Assembly: GCF_016775005.1 (NCBI RefSeq) | Contig: NZ_JAEUXI010000003.1 | Coordinates: 124,001-188,000 of the forward strand | Reading direction: 5' to 3' | Source: Streptococcus suis | GTDB lineage: Bacteria; Bacillota; Bacilli; Lactobacillales; Streptococcaceae | Length of the DNA: 64,000 nt | In this document: positions 17,524 through 27,343 of the stretch, in pieces | Layout of the letters: every line of letters begins with the position of its first letter | Position numbering within the stretch: position 1 is the stretch's first letter | Position numbers and translations under genes: made by a program | The notes under the pieces: generated by a model | What the model was told of the DNA's origin: nothing | The model's input: the letters and a program-made list of their open reading frames with translations, nothing else | Databases searched by the model: none

Positions 17524-19494
17524 ATGTCACAACTTTCAGTAAACGCAATTCGTTTCCTTGGTATTGACGCCATTGAAAAATCAAAATCTGGTCACCCAGG
17601 TATTGTTATGGGGGCAGCACCAATGGCTTACAGCCTCTTTACCAAGGAGCTCCGCATTAATCCAGCACAACCAAACTGGATCAACCGCGACCGCTTTATT
17701 TTGTCTGCTGGTCACGGCTCAATGCTCCTTTATGGATTGCTTCACCTTTCAGGTTTTGAAGAAGTAAGCATGGACGAGATTAAGAACTTCCGTCAGTGGG
17801 GTTCAAAAACACCAGGTCACCCAGAGTACGGTCATACAGCAGGTGTAGATGCGACTACAGGCCCTCTTGGACAAGGGATCTCAACTGCGACAGGTTTTGC
17901 CCAAGCAGAGCGTTTCCTTGCAGCTAAGTACAACCGTGATGGTTTCCCAATCTTTGACCACTATACTTACGTAATCTGTGGTGATGGCGACTTGATGGAA
18001 GGTGTGTCTGGAGAAGCTGCGTCTTATGCAGGCTTGCAAAAACTAGACAAACTGATTGTATTGTACGATTCAAATGACATCAACTTGGATGGTGAAACCA
18101 AGGATGCCTTTACAGAAAACGTTCGTGCCCGTTACGATGCCTACGGTTGGCACACAGATTTGGTAACAGATGGTACCGATGTAGATGCCATCTTTGCGGC
18201 TATTGAAAAAGCTAAAGCAGCTGGCAAACCGTCCTTGATCGAGGTTAAGACTGTGATTGGTCACGGTTCACCAAACAAGGCAGGAAGCAATGCAGCCCAC
18301 GGTGCGCCACTTGGTCCAGAAGAAACAGAAGCAACTCGCAAAGCACTTGACTGGAACTATGCACCATTTGAAATCCCAGCAGAAGTGTATGCGGACTTCA
18401 AAGCTAATGTAGCAGACCGCGGTGCCGCAGCCTACGATGCTTGGGTGAAATTGGTAGAAGACTACAAGCAAGCTCATCCAGAATTGGCTGCAGAAGTAAC
18501 AGCTATCTTGGAAGGTCGCGAATTGGCGGAGTTGACAGAAGCTGATTTCCCAGTGTATGAAAATGGTTTCTCACAAGCAACTCGTAACTCCTCACAAGAT
18601 GCCCTCAACGCAGCGGCTAAGGTCTTGCCAACCTTCCTCGGTGGTTCAGCAGACTTGGCACACTCTAACATGACCTATATCAAGGAAGATGGTCTGCAAG
18701 ATTCAGTAAATCCACTCAACCGCAACATCCAGTTTGGTGTTCGTGAATTTGCCATGGGAACTATCTTGAATGGTATGGCAGCCCACGGCGGACTTCGTGT
18801 TTACGGTGGTACCTTCTTCGTCTTCTCAGACTATGTCAAAGCAGCGGTTCGTTTGTCAGCCCTTCAAGGTCTTCCTGTTACTTACGTCTTCACTCACGAC
18901 TCTATCGCGGTTGGCGAAGATGGTCCAACTCACGAGCCAATCGAGCACTTGGCAGGACTTCGTGCTATGCCAAACCTCAATGTCTTCCGTCCAGCAGATG
19001 CGCGTGAAACACAGGCAGCTTGGTACTTGTCATTGACCAGCAAGTCTACACCGTCAGCTCTTGTCCTGACTCGTCAAAACTTGACAGTTGAAGAAGGAAC
19101 TGACTTTAACAAGGTTGCCAAAGGTGCCTATGTGGTTTACGAAGCAGAAGACTTTGATACTATCCTTCTAGCATCTGGTTCAGAGGTTAACTTGGCTGTT
19201 AAAGCTGCTAAAGAACTAGAAGCTGCTGGTACAAAAGTGCGTGTGGTTTCTGTACCATCAACTGAGCTATTTGATGCCCAAGATGCAGCTTATAAGGAAG
19301 AAATCCTTCCGAATGCTATCCGTCGTCGTTTGGCGATTGAAATGGGTGCGACTCAAGGTTGGTATAAGTATGTCGGTCTTGACGGTAAAGTTCTCGGTAT
19401 CGACACATTTGGTGCATCAGCTCCAGCTCAAACAGTTATTGACAACTACGGCTTCACAGTAGAAAACGTAGTGAAATTGGTTGGCGAATTGTAA
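17524..19494 (+). CDS. tkt: Transketolase
   Basis: A 656-residue thiamine-diphosphate enzyme of the non-oxidative pentose phosphate pathway. The TPP-binding [15 protein letters not shown], the HSTxGLGxG-type TGPLGQG and the pyrimidine-domain segment [15 protein letters not shown] are present; length is normal. It follows ulaG with its own cre-bearing promoter, which suggests it serves pentose phosphates delivered by ascorbate breakdown as well as general metabolism. RBS AAAGGAGA. Confidence 0.97.
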   Translation: MSQLSVNAIRFLGIDAIEKSKSGHPGIVMGAAPMAYSLFTKELRINPAQPNWINRDRFILSAGHGSMLLYGLLHLSGFEEVSMDEIKNFRQWGSKTPGHPEYGHTAGVDATTGPLGQGISTATGFAQAERFLAAKYNRDGFPIFDHYTYVICGDGDLMEGVSGEAASYAGLQKLDKLIVLYDSNDINLDGETKDAFTENVRARYDAYGWHTDLVTDGTDVDAIFAAIEKAKAAGKPSLIEVKTVIGHGSPNKAGSNAAHGAPLGPEETEATRKALDWNYAPFEIPAEVYADFKANVADRGAAAYDAWVKLVEDYKQAHPELAAEVTAILEGRELAELTEADFPVYENGFSQATRNSSQDALNAAAKVLPTFLGGSADLAHSNMTYIKEDGLQDSVNPLNRNIQFGVREFAMGTILNGMAAHGGLRVYGGTFFVFSDYVKAAVRLSALQGLPVTYVFTHDSIAVGEDGPTHEPIEHLAGLRAMPNLNVFRPADARETQAAWYLSLTSKSTPSALVLTRQNLTVEEGTDFNKVAKGAYVVYEAEDFDTILLASGSEVNLAVKAAKELEAAGTKVRVVSVPSTELFDAQDAAYKEEILPNAIRRRLAIEMGATQGWYKYVGLDGKVLGIDTFGASAPAQTVIDNYGFTVENVVKLVGEL

Positions 19495-19508
19495 TAAACA
19501 ATATAGAA

Positions 19509-19531
19509 ACAGCCCCTTGGGGCTGTTTTTT
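19509..19531 (+). terminator. Terminator of tkt
   Basis: ACAGCCCC-TT-GGGGCTGT stem with a run of T; it abuts the tadA -10 box. Confidence 0.9.
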
Positions 19532-19533
19532 GC

Positions 19534-19539
19534 TATAAT
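19534..19539 (+). promoter_or_regulatory. tadA -10 box, start codon at the expected transcription start
   Basis: TATAAT ends only 6 nt before the tadA ATG, so transcription would begin at or next to the A of ATG. No ribosome binding site lies between. A leaderless mRNA is likely. The same 16-nt string TATAATAGACCTATGA starts the gene at 47161. Confidence 0.65.
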
Positions 19540-19545
19540 AGACCT

Positions 19546-20049
19546 ATGAATTACACACAAGAAGAAAAAGAATACTTTATGAGTCAGGCCTTAGCAGAGG
19601 CTGAAAAATCACTGGACAAGGAAGAAATTCCTATCGGCTGTGTCATTGTTAAGGAGGGACAGATTATTGGTCGTGGGCACAATGCGCGCGAGGAACTCAA
19701 TCAGGCTATCATGCATGCCGAAGTCATGGCCATTCAAGAAGCCAATCAAACCGTGGGAAATTGGCGTTTGCTGGATACGACCCTTTTTGTCACAATAGAA
19801 CCCTGTGTCATGTGTAGTGGTGCCATTGGGCTGGCCCGTATTCCCCAGGTGGTCTATGGGGCTGCCAACCAAAAATTTGGAGCGGCGGGCAGTCTCTATG
19901 ATATTTTGACAGACCAGCGGCTCAATCACCGTGTGGAGGTTGAAACGGGGATCTTGGAAGAGGCTTGTGCCCAGATCATGCAAGATTTTTTTAGACAGCG
20001 CCGAGAAAGGCAGAAGACTGAAAAACGAGCTTTGAAAGCCCAAGAGTGA
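19546..20049 (+). CDS. tadA: tRNA-specific adenosine deaminase
   Basis: A 167-residue zinc deaminase that makes inosine at the wobble position of tRNA-Arg(ACG). Catalytic signature HAE is at 57-59 and the zinc-binding PCVMC at 86-90. Length is normal, with a basic tail. It sits just before ffs, as in many streptococci. It appears to be translated from a leaderless message (see the promoter entry); the next in-frame ATG (19579) also lacks a good RBS. Confidence 0.96.
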   Translation: MNYTQEEKEYFMSQALAEAEKSLDKEEIPIGCVIVKEGQIIGRGHNAREELNQAIMHAEVMAIQEANQTVGNWRLLDTTLFVTIEPCVMCSGAIGLARIPQVVYGAANQKFGAAGSLYDILTDQRLNHRVEVETGILEEACAQIMQDFFRQRRERQKTEKRALKAQE

Positions 20050-20082
20050 TTAGACAAATCATCTATCTCACTCAGTCCCCAC

Positions 20083-20110
20083 TTGCACTCTAGTAAATTT
20101 GTGTTATAAT
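20083..20110 (+). promoter_or_regulatory. ffs promoter
   Basis: TTGCAC (20083-20088), a 16-bp spacer and TATAAT (20105-20110), ending 6 nt before the predicted 5' end of the RNA. Confidence 0.8.
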
Positions 20111-20116
20111 AATAAA

Positions 20117-20194
20117 CGGAGCAACATTCGTGCGTGAAGCGGGTCAGGGGAGGAATCCAGCAGCCCTAAGCGAAGTCGGGTGTGTGCTCTTTTT
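20117..20194 (+). ncRNA. ffs: Signal recognition particle RNA, small bacterial type
   Basis: The ends pair (GGAGCA with TGCTCT) and the apical domain carries GGTCAGG, the GGGAGGAATCCAGCAGCCC region with the GGAA-type loop and the asymmetric loop that bind Ffh. Size (about 78 nt), the strong promoter and the position after tadA all fit the short streptococcal SRP RNA. The exact ends are estimated. Confidence 0.88.
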
Positions 20195-20205
20195 GCGTAC
20201 AGTCT

Positions 20206-20240
20206 AAAAACCCTTTGAAATCAAGCTTTCAGAGGGTTTT
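20206..20240 (+). terminator. Terminator after ffs
   Basis: AAAACCCTTTGAAA pairs with TTTCAGAGGGTTTT around TCAAGC. It is palindromic enough to work on both strands. Confidence 0.7.
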
Positions 20241-20418
20241 CATTGTCTTGTTTTTAGAAATAGGGGCAAAATAGGGGCAGTTCTGGCCGATCTATCCGTC
20301 TGAGGATGTATTTTTGGGGAAAAGTATTGCTTTTCTGAAAAGATAGTGTAAAATACCAATTCTTAAGAAATGTTTTGGAAACCTATGGTAGCATGATGGG
20401 TACAAAGGAGGAAAGCCT
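20241..20418. other. Gene-free stretch with tandem AATAGGGGCA and a promoter
   Basis: No open frame with an RBS was found. It holds two copies of AATAGGGGCA (20259-20268 and 20270-20279), and a promoter TTGCTT (20327-20332), 16-bp spacer, TAAAAT (20349-20354), which serves the following P-loop gene. Confidence 0.6.
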
Positions 20419-20961
20419 ATGTTTTTATTTGCTTTTCCAGGTATGGGGAAGACGACCCTTGCAAAGAAATGGAGCAAGGTGGTCGATCTTGAAATGTCCG
20501 ATATAAAATATGACAATAGTAGCGTCAGCCATCTAACAAAAGAAGAACGCAAATCCACCAAACGACCAATTAAGGATAAACAATACCGGCAGACTTATGT
20601 AGAAAAGGCCTTTGAGTGGGAGCAGGCTGGGAAAATCGTCTTGGTTGCCCTCAATTTTTTGCCTCGCATGTTGTGGGCCATGTGGCTGGCTGGGAAAAAG
20701 AATGTCCACATTTTCATTCCACACCCTTCCTTGAAGGAGGAGTACCGCCAACGGTATATCAAACGTGGCAATAATGCACGCTTTATCTTTGAGGTTATGC
20801 TGATATGGTATGTCACCTTATTGCCCCTCTATCTTTTATCCAAGTGCTTGCCACAGCTGATTACGGTGACAGAAGCGGGGGAGACCTTGGAGGATTACCA
20901 AGAGCAAATTCAGACCGGAAAAATGATTGCAAAAATTCTGTTCACGCAAACCATTTCATGA
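20419..20961 (+). CDS. Small P-loop protein of unknown function
   Basis: A 180-residue protein with a Walker A-like N-terminus FAFPGMGKTTLAKK (residues 4-17), which fits nucleotide-kinase-like P-loop folds. A hydrophobic span lies at about 124-145 (FEVMLIWYVTLLPLYLL). I can see no Walker B of classical form. RBS AAAGGAGGAA is strong. It is a single gene between ffs and pgi. A kinase or NTPase role is plausible, but the substrate is unknown. A mobile origin is possible given the odd flank downstream of ffs. Confidence 0.65.
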   Translation: MFLFAFPGMGKTTLAKKWSKVVDLEMSDIKYDNSSVSHLTKEERKSTKRPIKDKQYRQTYVEKAFEWEQAGKIVLVALNFLPRMLWAMWLAGKKNVHIFIPHPSLKEEYRQRYIKRGNNARFIFEVMLIWYVTLLPLYLLSKCLPQLITVTEAGETLEDYQEQIQTGKMIAKILFTQTIS

Positions 20962-20995
20962 AAATGAATGAAAATTCACAAATCCCTTGAAAAAA

Positions 20996-21017
20996 ATATG
21001 ATAAAGCGTTATCATAT
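20996..21017. promoter_or_regulatory. Perfect dyad upstream of pgi
   Basis: 9-bp arms ATATGATAA / TTATCATAT around AGCG, 25 nt before the pgi ATG. No T run follows, so it is more likely an operator than a terminator. A TATTAT element overlaps its right end. Confidence 0.55.
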
Positions 21018-21042
21018 TATGGTACACAAATGGAGGAAAAAG

Positions 21043-22392
21043 ATGACACATATTACATTTGACTATTCAAAAGTCTTGGGCCAATTCGTTGGAGCTCAAG
21101 AAGTAGACTACATGCAACCACAAGTTACCCTTGCAGACCAAATGCTCCGTCAAGGAACAGGTCCTGGTAGCGACTTTATCGGCTGGTTGGATTTGCCAGA
21201 AAACTACGACAAAGAAGAGTTTGCTCGTATCAAGGAAGCAGCAGCTAAAATCCAAAATGAAAGTGAAGTTTTGGTAGTTATCGGTATCGGTGGTTCTTAC
21301 CTTGGTGCTAAAGCAGCTATTGATTTCTTGAGCAATGCCTTTGTAAACTTGCAAACACGTGAAGAGCGTAAAGCTCCACAAATCCTTTACGCTGGAAACT
21401 CGATCTCATCAAGCTACCTTGCTGACTTGGTAGACTATGTGGCAGATAAGGATTTCTCAGTTAACGTAATTTCTAAATCAGGTACAACAACTGAGCCTGC
21501 CATTGCTTTCCGCGTCTTCAAAGAATTGCTTGTGAAGAAATACGGTCAAGAAGAAGCTAACAAGCGTATCTATGCTACAACTGACAAGGCAAAAGGTGCT
21601 GTTAAGGTTGAAGCGGACGCAAATGGTTGGGAAACCTTTGTTGTTCCAGATGATGTCGGTGGCCGTTTCTCAGTCTTGACTGCAGTTGGTCTTTTGCCAA
21701 TCGCGGCAGCTGGTGCAGACATTGATGCCCTTATGGAAGGTGCAAATGCAGCTCGTACGACTTACACTTCAGATAAAATTGCTGAAAACCAAGCATACCA
21801 ATATGCAGCTGTTCGCAACATCCTTTACAGAAAAGGTTATGTAACAGAAATTTTGGCTAACTACGAGCCATCACTGCAATACTTCAGTGAGTGGTGGAAA
21901 CAATTGGCAGGTGAGTCAGAAGGTAAGGACCAAAAAGGTATCAACCCAACATCTGCTAACTTCTCAACAGACTTGCATTCTCTTGGACAATTTATCCAAG
22001 AAGGAAACCGCAACATCTTTGAGACAGTGGTACGTGTTGACAAACCAAGAAAAAATATTTTGATTCCTGAAATGGCAGAAGACCTTGACGGTCTTGGCTA
22101 CTTGCAAGGTAAGGACGTTGACTTTGTAAACAAAAAAGCAACGGACGGCGTACTTCTTGCACACACAGATGGTGGCGTACCAAACATGTTTGTGACCCTT
22201 CCACAACAAGATGAGTTCACACTTGGTTACACCTTCTACTTCTTCGAGTTGGCGATTGCTATCTCTGGTTACCTCAATGCGATCAACCCATTTGACCAAC
22301 CAGGTGTAGAAGCTTACAAGAAAAATATGTTCGCTCTTCTTGGCAAGCCAGGATTTGAAGAACTCGGTGCAGAATTGAACGCACGTTTGTAG
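21043..22392 (+). CDS. pgi: Glucose-6-phosphate isomerase
   Basis: A 449-residue glycolytic enzyme interconverting glucose 6-phosphate and fructose 6-phosphate. The sugar-phosphate-binding SKSGTTTE (SIS fold), [12 protein letters not shown] and the late signature region with GVPNM are clear. ATG 21043 with TGGAGG upstream is the start; a 25-residue upstream extension in frame has no homology and no RBS. Length matches streptococcal Pgi. Confidence 0.97.
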   Translation: MTHITFDYSKVLGQFVGAQEVDYMQPQVTLADQMLRQGTGPGSDFIGWLDLPENYDKEEFARIKEAAAKIQNESEVLVVIGIGGSYLGAKAAIDFLSNAFVNLQTREERKAPQILYAGNSISSSYLADLVDYVADKDFSVNVISKSGTTTEPAIAFRVFKELLVKKYGQEEANKRIYATTDKAKGAVKVEADANGWETFVVPDDVGGRFSVLTAVGLLPIAAAGADIDALMEGANAARTTYTSDKIAENQAYQYAAVRNILYRKGYVTEILANYEPSLQYFSEWWKQLAGESEGKDQKGINPTSANFSTDLHSLGQFIQEGNRNIFETVVRVDKPRKNILIPEMAEDLDGLGYLQGKDVDFVNKKATDGVLLAHTDGGVPNMFVTLPQQDEFTLGYTFYFFELAIAISGYLNAINPFDQPGVEAYKKNMFALLGKPGFEELGAELNARL

Positions 22393-22420
22393 GATAATTT
22401 CAATTATTGAACTAGATAGG

Positions 22421-22446
22421 AGCAGCTCCCAAAGGGGGCTGTTTTC
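22421..22446 (+). terminator. Terminator of pgi
   Basis: CAGCTCCC-AAA-GGGGGCTG stem with a T-rich tail. Confidence 0.8.
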
Positions 22447-22470
22447 TTTTTCTGATTTTTTTCAGTAAGA

Positions 22471-22582
22471 TTCTGCAGTCAATAAAAATTTGCTATACTA
22501 GAAGACAAGAGACTTCTAGACAGTATTTTTTATCCATGGAAAAAAACCTGTCCTTAACTTTAAATCGTTTTCATTTTATACT
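22471..22582 (+). promoter_or_regulatory. Two promoters and a cre site before the sorbitol operon
   Basis: P1 is TTCTGC (22471-22476) with TATACT (22494-22499), 17-bp spacer. P2 is TTAACT (22554-22559) with TATACT (22577-22582), 17-bp spacer. Between the P2 boxes lies TTAAATCGTTTTCA (22560-22573), a cre with one mismatch. The weak P2 -35 fits dependence on the PRD activator of the operon. Confidence 0.65.
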
Positions 22583-22611
22583 GAGAATGTAATAAAAAAG
22601 GAGGACAGATG

Positions 22612-23412
22612 ATGACAGATTGGTTAGGAATCAAAGATAAGGTCTATGTTGTCACAGGAGGAAGTTCAGGTATTGGTCTAGCAATTGTAGAGGGCTTGCT
22701 TGAACAAGGGGCCTTGGTTGCGAATTTGGATATTCGAAATTCAGACCTGTCTCATGAAAACTTGTTGTTTGTAGAAACAAATGTGGCTAATCATCAAGCT
22801 GTAAAAGAGGCTGTATCCAAGGTAGTAGAACACTTTGGAACCATCGATGGTCTAGTGAATAACGCGGGGATAAATATTCCGAGCTTGTTGATGGATATTA
22901 AGACGGAAGCAGGCCCATATGAACTAGATGAAGACAAATTCGATCGAATGGTTGGAATCAATTTCAAAGGACTATTTTTTGTCAGTCAAGAAGTAGCACG
23001 GGTATTGGCAACTAAACAAGCTGGTGTTATTGTCAATATGGCATCAGAAGCAGGATTAGAGGGTAGTGAGGGACAGAGTATCTATGCAGCAACTAAAGGT
23101 GCCGTATACTCGCTGACTCGGTCATGGGCTAAGGAATTGGCCAAACATGGAATTCGTGTAGTGGGGATTGCCCCAGGGATTATGGAGGCGACAGGTCTTC
23201 GCACGATAGCTTATGAAGAAGCGTTAGCTTATACGCGCGGAAAAACAGTTGAAGAACTACGGGCAGGCTATGGAAATACAAGTACGATCCCGCTTGGAAG
23301 AAGTGGGCGACTGAGCGAGGTGGCAGACTTGGTTTGCTACTATCTTTCAGATAGATCAAGTTACATTACTGGTGTAACGACAAACGTGTCCGGAGGAAAA
23401 ACCAGAGGTTAG
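22612..23412 (+). CDS. srlD: Sorbitol-6-phosphate 2-dehydrogenase
   Basis: A 266-residue short-chain dehydrogenase that oxidises sorbitol 6-phosphate to fructose 6-phosphate with NAD. The nucleotide-binding TGGSSGIG, NNAG, and catalytic YAATK (YxxxK) with the preceding Ser are present. Two ATGs are adjacent; 22612 is 7 nt after GGAGG and is preferred to 22609. It is the first gene of a six-gene sorbitol PTS operon, which supports the substrate call. Confidence 0.9.
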   Translation: MTDWLGIKDKVYVVTGGSSGIGLAIVEGLLEQGALVANLDIRNSDLSHENLLFVETNVANHQAVKEAVSKVVEHFGTIDGLVNNAGINIPSLLMDIKTEAGPYELDEDKFDRMVGINFKGLFFVSQEVARVLATKQAGVIVNMASEAGLEGSEGQSIYAATKGAVYSLTRSWAKELAKHGIRVVGIAPGIMEATGLRTIAYEEALAYTRGKTVEELRAGYGNTSTIPLGRSGRLSEVADLVCYYLSDRSSYITGVTTNVSGGKTRG

Positions 23413-23421
23413 GAAGAAGAA

Positions 23422-25251
23422 ATGAGTTTAGAGCTAAACAAGAAAGCCTTATTGTACTATTTATCATCTCATGCTGGTGTCAGCTACGAGAACTTGGAAG
23501 AGAGATTGAACCTTTCCAAGCATTCTGTAAAGCTGTTGATTGAGGGGCTTTTGTATAGCTATGACCATATCTTTTCCATTCAGGAACAAGGTGGAAAATT
23601 AAGTCTGCATATCTTTGATGATACCGCTTTTAAGACCTTGGTAACTGAGGATTTGTTGTTGTCAACGGACTTGAACTCTTTCCACAAAAGGCAGGCCATT
23701 TTTTTCAAAATGCTTCTGGAGACAGATGACTATCTTTCAGCTGATAGTATAGCAGAAGCTCTGGGCATTAGTCGGCGTAGCCTCAGTCGAGATATCAATC
23801 GGATGAAAGAGGTGCTTCAAACCTACTGCTTGCAGTTAGAATCTAAATCAGGTGTCGGCATTAAGATTGTAGGAGAGGAGTTGCATAAGCGACTTCTTTA
23901 CCTGTATGAAATCATGGACTATCTAGAACATGAGAATGGGTTGCCACAGGAGCTTCTAGATACTTATATGGATTTTATGGAAAGCCAACACTTTCCGATT
24001 GATGTAGAGCGAACCTTTCTAGCTACACTTAACATTACTGTGTTGAGGAGAGAACATGCTTTAAAAGACAATGTCTTGACTTGGTTTACTAGCCAGGATA
24101 AGTTGGACTTGCCATCGATTTTTTACGAGATATTAGCCTATTTTCTAGGCAGAGATGTGACAGCTGCTGAAAGAGCCTTTTTGACTTTTCCAATGCAGAT
24201 TGGGTTGCTAGCATCGGAGATCGGTCGGCCTGATATTTTGACCATGGCAGAGGATGTTTTATCGCTCACAGTTCAAGAATTTGGGATTAGTCTTGATATC
24301 GGAGAGAGTGCTCTCATCTTGCAACGTCACCTGGTTTACATGCTCAATCGTAGCGTTATGAAGTGGCAATTCACAGAAATTAGTTTGAGAGAACAGCTGA
24401 TTCAGAGTTCGTTCTCTAAGGTGGTTTCACAGTTTTTTGTAGATCGTATAGTGGAACGGACTGGTTTGAACATTTCTGACAAGGAAGTTGTTCTGTTGGC
24501 AGCTTGGATGGAATTGTTACTGGCTCGAAAGAGTAAGCCATTGATTGCTAAAGTAGCGGTGATTACACAATCAGGTCAGTCATTCAGCTATCTTGTTGAC
24601 CACCAAATTCGTCAAATTTTTAACAGTGATATTCAGTTGGACTTTCTAGATTTTGTGAACCATCCGCCTTATGAAGAGTTGAATCGTACCTATGATTTGA
24701 TTTTTACAGACAATCTTTTGTACAGTCAAGAATTATTTCAGCCCTTTTTATCATTGTCTTTGGTTACCAAGGAAAATCAAGCAGAGCGAGAGGCCTTGGA
24801 ACGGACGGTATTAGGACGAAAAATACAAATGTATTGCCAAGTTGAAACCGTTCGATTTGATGAAACCAAAAGCTATGAAGCGAATCTAAGGATTCTACTA
24901 GATCAGCTAGTGGAGAAGGGGCTGATCCCACAGGAGGTCGTTGAAAAGTTAAAACAAAAAGAACAGGCTCATCCAGCTATTTCAGATAATGGCTATGCTT
25001 TTCCGCATTTGACGGATGTTAGTTTGGAACAAATCTGCATCGTTGTGTTGGAACAAGACCAGCTGCAGTTAGAAAGTCGTATAGGCACTCCTATTCGTGA
25101 TTTTATCTTACTATTTGTTCCTTCTGAACTGGATGACTTCAATCAAGATCTACTGTTTAATATATTTGATAATACTTTCCGAATGAAAGAAACCTTGCGT
25201 ATCAAACAACGTTTGGGACTAGAAAACTGTGGTAAAAAAATAGCTGATTAG
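23422..25251 (+). CDS. PRD-type activator of the sorbitol operon
   Basis: A 609-residue BglG/MtlR-like regulator. N-terminal HTH modules (KKALLYYLSSHAGVSYENL, and ISRRSLSRDINRMKE at about residues 118-132) are followed by two PRD regions (about 190-400), an EIIB-like part and a C-terminal EIIA-like domain with the phosphorylatable His in AFPHLTDV. It lies 9 nt after the dehydrogenase gene inside the operon, so the operon encodes its own activator. GutR is the name used for such proteins in streptococci. It senses PTS phosphate flow. Confidence 0.85.
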   Translation: MSLELNKKALLYYLSSHAGVSYENLEERLNLSKHSVKLLIEGLLYSYDHIFSIQEQGGKLSLHIFDDTAFKTLVTEDLLLSTDLNSFHKRQAIFFKMLLETDDYLSADSIAEALGISRRSLSRDINRMKEVLQTYCLQLESKSGVGIKIVGEELHKRLLYLYEIMDYLEHENGLPQELLDTYMDFMESQHFPIDVERTFLATLNITVLRREHALKDNVLTWFTSQDKLDLPSIFYEILAYFLGRDVTAAERAFLTFPMQIGLLASEIGRPDILTMAEDVLSLTVQEFGISLDIGESALILQRHLVYMLNRSVMKWQFTEISLREQLIQSSFSKVVSQFFVDRIVERTGLNISDKEVVLLAAWMELLLARKSKPLIAKVAVITQSGQSFSYLVDHQIRQIFNSDIQLDFLDFVNHPPYEELNRTYDLIFTDNLLYSQELFQPFLSLSLVTKENQAEREALERTVLGRKIQMYCQVETVRFDETKSYEANLRILLDQLVEKGLIPQEVVEKLKQKEQAHPAISDNGYAFPHLTDVSLEQICIVVLEQDQLQLESRIGTPIRDFILLFVPSELDDFNQDLLFNIFDNTFRMKETLRIKQRLGLENCGKKIAD

Positions 25252-25272
25252 CTAATAAGAATAGGAGGAAAA

Positions 25273-25749
25273 ATGGATTCAGTTTATATTTTTGGAGCTG
25301 TTGTGATTGCTGCCTACGTTTTGCAAATCTACTTAGGTCTCAAACAGTTGAAGCATTTTAATGTCGCCTATTCTGAGTTGCGTCAGAAAGGTCGAGTAGC
25401 GATTGGGCGCCGATCAGGGAAGATTAAAGCTGGGACAATTGTAATGTTTGCCGTCGATAGAAACGGCAAGGTAGTTGATGCCAAGCGGATGCAGGGGGTG
25501 ACAGTCGCAGCGCGCTTTAAGTCAATGCCATCCTATGTCGGTCAAGATATCCATTACCTAGATACTTACAACCCACTGGTTAGAAAGGAGAATAAGCTGT
25601 TACAAATTGCAATCGAAGATGCGAGGGAGCTATTCCTTAGAATTGAAGCAGGAAACTATGAGGATGTTCCGAAACTTGCACCAGTGTTAAGTGTGGGCAA
25701 CCAATTGAAACTCTTGTCCACAAGGTTAAAATTACAATTTAAAAAATAG
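25273..25749 (+). CDS. gutM: Glucitol operon activator protein GutM
   Basis: A 158-residue protein with one N-terminal membrane span (about 5-22) and a basic cytoplasmic part (LRQKGRVAIGRRSGK). This is the GutM/SrlM layout, an accessory regulator found in sorbitol operons; its mechanism is poorly known. RBS AGGAGGAA. It lies between the activator and the PTS genes. Confidence 0.85.
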   Translation: MDSVYIFGAVVIAAYVLQIYLGLKQLKHFNVAYSELRQKGRVAIGRRSGKIKAGTIVMFAVDRNGKVVDAKRMQGVTVAARFKSMPSYVGQDIHYLDTYNPLVRKENKLLQIAIEDARELFLRIEAGNYEDVPKLAPVLSVGNQLKLLSTRLKLQFKK

Positions 25750-25763
25750 AGAAGGAGTTTACT

Positions 25764-26303
25764 ATGGACTATATTGTGCAATTTGCCGAAGGATTTATGA
25801 ATCTTTTTAAGCTGGGTGGAGAGACCTTTATCAGCTGGATGACAGGGATTGTACCTGTTGTTCTCATGCTCTTGGTGGCAATGAATACCTTGATTGCCCT
25901 TTTAGGAGAGGAGAAGGTGAACAAGTTAGCTCAAGCCTCTGCTAAAAATCCAGTTAGTCGCTATATGATTTTGCCATTTGTCTCTGCATTTATCTTAGGA
26001 AACCCCATGTCTATCAGTATGGGGCGCTTCTTACCTGAGTATTACAAGCCAGGATTTGTTGCAGCACAGATGCAATTCTGCCACACTTCAAATGGTGTTT
26101 TTCCCCACATTAACCCGGGTGAACTATTTGTGTGGATGGGGATTGCTTCTGGGATTCAAACCTTGGGACTCAATACAATGGATTTAGCCATTCGCTACCT
26201 GTTGGTTGGTTTAGTGATGAACTTCGTAGGTGGTTGGGTGACAGACTTTATGACGGCTTATGTATCAAAACAACAAGGCATTACGCTTAGCAAGACACTT
26301 TGA
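25764..26303 (+). CDS. srlA: PTS glucitol/sorbitol transporter subunit IIC
   Basis: A 179-residue membrane protein with about four hydrophobic spans and the conserved FVSAFILGNPMSISMGRFLPEYYKP region (residues about 73-97, named for location only) of the EIIC-glucitol family. With SrlE it forms the split sorbitol channel. It starts 14 nt after gutM. Confidence 0.94.
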   Translation: MDYIVQFAEGFMNLFKLGGETFISWMTGIVPVVLMLLVAMNTLIALLGEEKVNKLAQASAKNPVSRYMILPFVSAFILGNPMSISMGRFLPEYYKPGFVAAQMQFCHTSNGVFPHINPGELFVWMGIASGIQTLGLNTMDLAIRYLLVGLVMNFVGGWVTDFMTAYVSKQQGITLSKTL

Positions 26304-26321
26304 TAGAAAGAGGAAACAGTT

Positions 26322-27311
26322 ATGGCATATAAAAGCATTAAAGTGGTAAAAGGTAGTGGTGGATACGGTGGTCCGTTGGTCATTACTCCAACGGCAGAGA
26401 AACACAAGTTTATTTATATTACTGGTGGTGGAGAGAAACCAGCTATTGTAGATAAAATCGCTGAGTTGACAGGTATGGAAGCTGTAAATGGATTTAAAAC
26501 ATCGATTCCAGATGAAGAAATCGCACTTGCTATTGTTGATTGCGGTGGAACGCTTCGTTGTGGTATCTATCCTAAGAAAGGAATTCCGACGATCAATGTG
26601 ATTCCAACAGGCAAAAGTGGTCCGCTAGCCCAATACATCAATGAAGATATTTATGTTTCAAATGTTGGAGTGGATCAGATTCGTTTAGCGGATGATTCGG
26701 ATGAGGTGACTGTAACAAGTGTTGCAGAGGAGAAAAAACCAACTTACGACACTAGCAAAAAAATTACAGAACAGCGAGCTGAATCAAGCTTTATTGCGCG
26801 GATTGGTATGGGAGCTGGTAAGGTCGTTGCAACCTTTAACCAGGCTGCACGAGATGCCATCCAAACGATGTTGCATACCATTTTACCTTTCATGGCCTTT
26901 GTTTCGCTGTTGATTGGGATTATTCAAGGTTCTGGCGTAGGGAACTGGTTGGCCAAGTTAATGGTTCCGCTAGCAGGAAATATTTGGGGTTTGATTTTGA
27001 TTGGTTTCATTTGCTCGCTTCCATTCTTATCTCCGCTCCTGGGGCCAGGTGCTGTTATTAGTCAAATTATTGGAACCTTGATTGGTGTTGAGATCGGAAA
27101 AGGCAATATCCCACCGCAAATGGCTTTGCCAGCACTCTTCGCCATTAATACCCAGAATGGCTGTGATTTCATTCCAGTTGCACTTGGTTTGTCAGAAGCG
27201 GAGTCTGAAACCGTTGAAGTTGGGGTGCCAGCAGTGCTTTACTCACGTTTCCTAAACGGGGTTCCACGTGTCATTGTGGCGTGGTTAGCAAGTTTTGGAT
27301 TGTATAGTTAG
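26322..27311 (+). CDS. srlE: PTS glucitol/sorbitol transporter subunit IIBC
   Basis: A 329-residue protein with an N-terminal IIB domain (about 1-125) holding cysteines C74 and C80 in the [15 protein letters not shown] motif, the likely phosphorylation region, and a C-terminal membrane IIC2 domain (about 175-329). It phosphorylates sorbitol during uptake. RBS AGAGGAAA is weak but well placed. Confidence 0.94.
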   Translation: MAYKSIKVVKGSGGYGGPLVITPTAEKHKFIYITGGGEKPAIVDKIAELTGMEAVNGFKTSIPDEEIALAIVDCGGTLRCGIYPKKGIPTINVIPTGKSGPLAQYINEDIYVSNVGVDQIRLADDSDEVTVTSVAEEKKPTYDTSKKITEQRAESSFIARIGMGAGKVVATFNQAARDAIQTMLHTILPFMAFVSLLIGIIQGSGVGNWLAKLMVPLAGNIWGLILIGFICSLPFLSPLLGPGAVISQIIGTLIGVEIGKGNIPPQMALPALFAINTQNGCDFIPVALGLSEAESETVEVGVPAVLYSRFLNGVPRVIVAWLASFGLYS

Positions 27312-27343
27312 ATAGAAATAATAAATTAGGATAGGATAGAAGG

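Noticed and set aside
20334-20348. CodY-like GCTTTTCTGAAAAGA before the P-loop gene
   Set aside because: Only 11 of 15 matches; the core TTCTGAA is expected by chance in AT-rich DNA.
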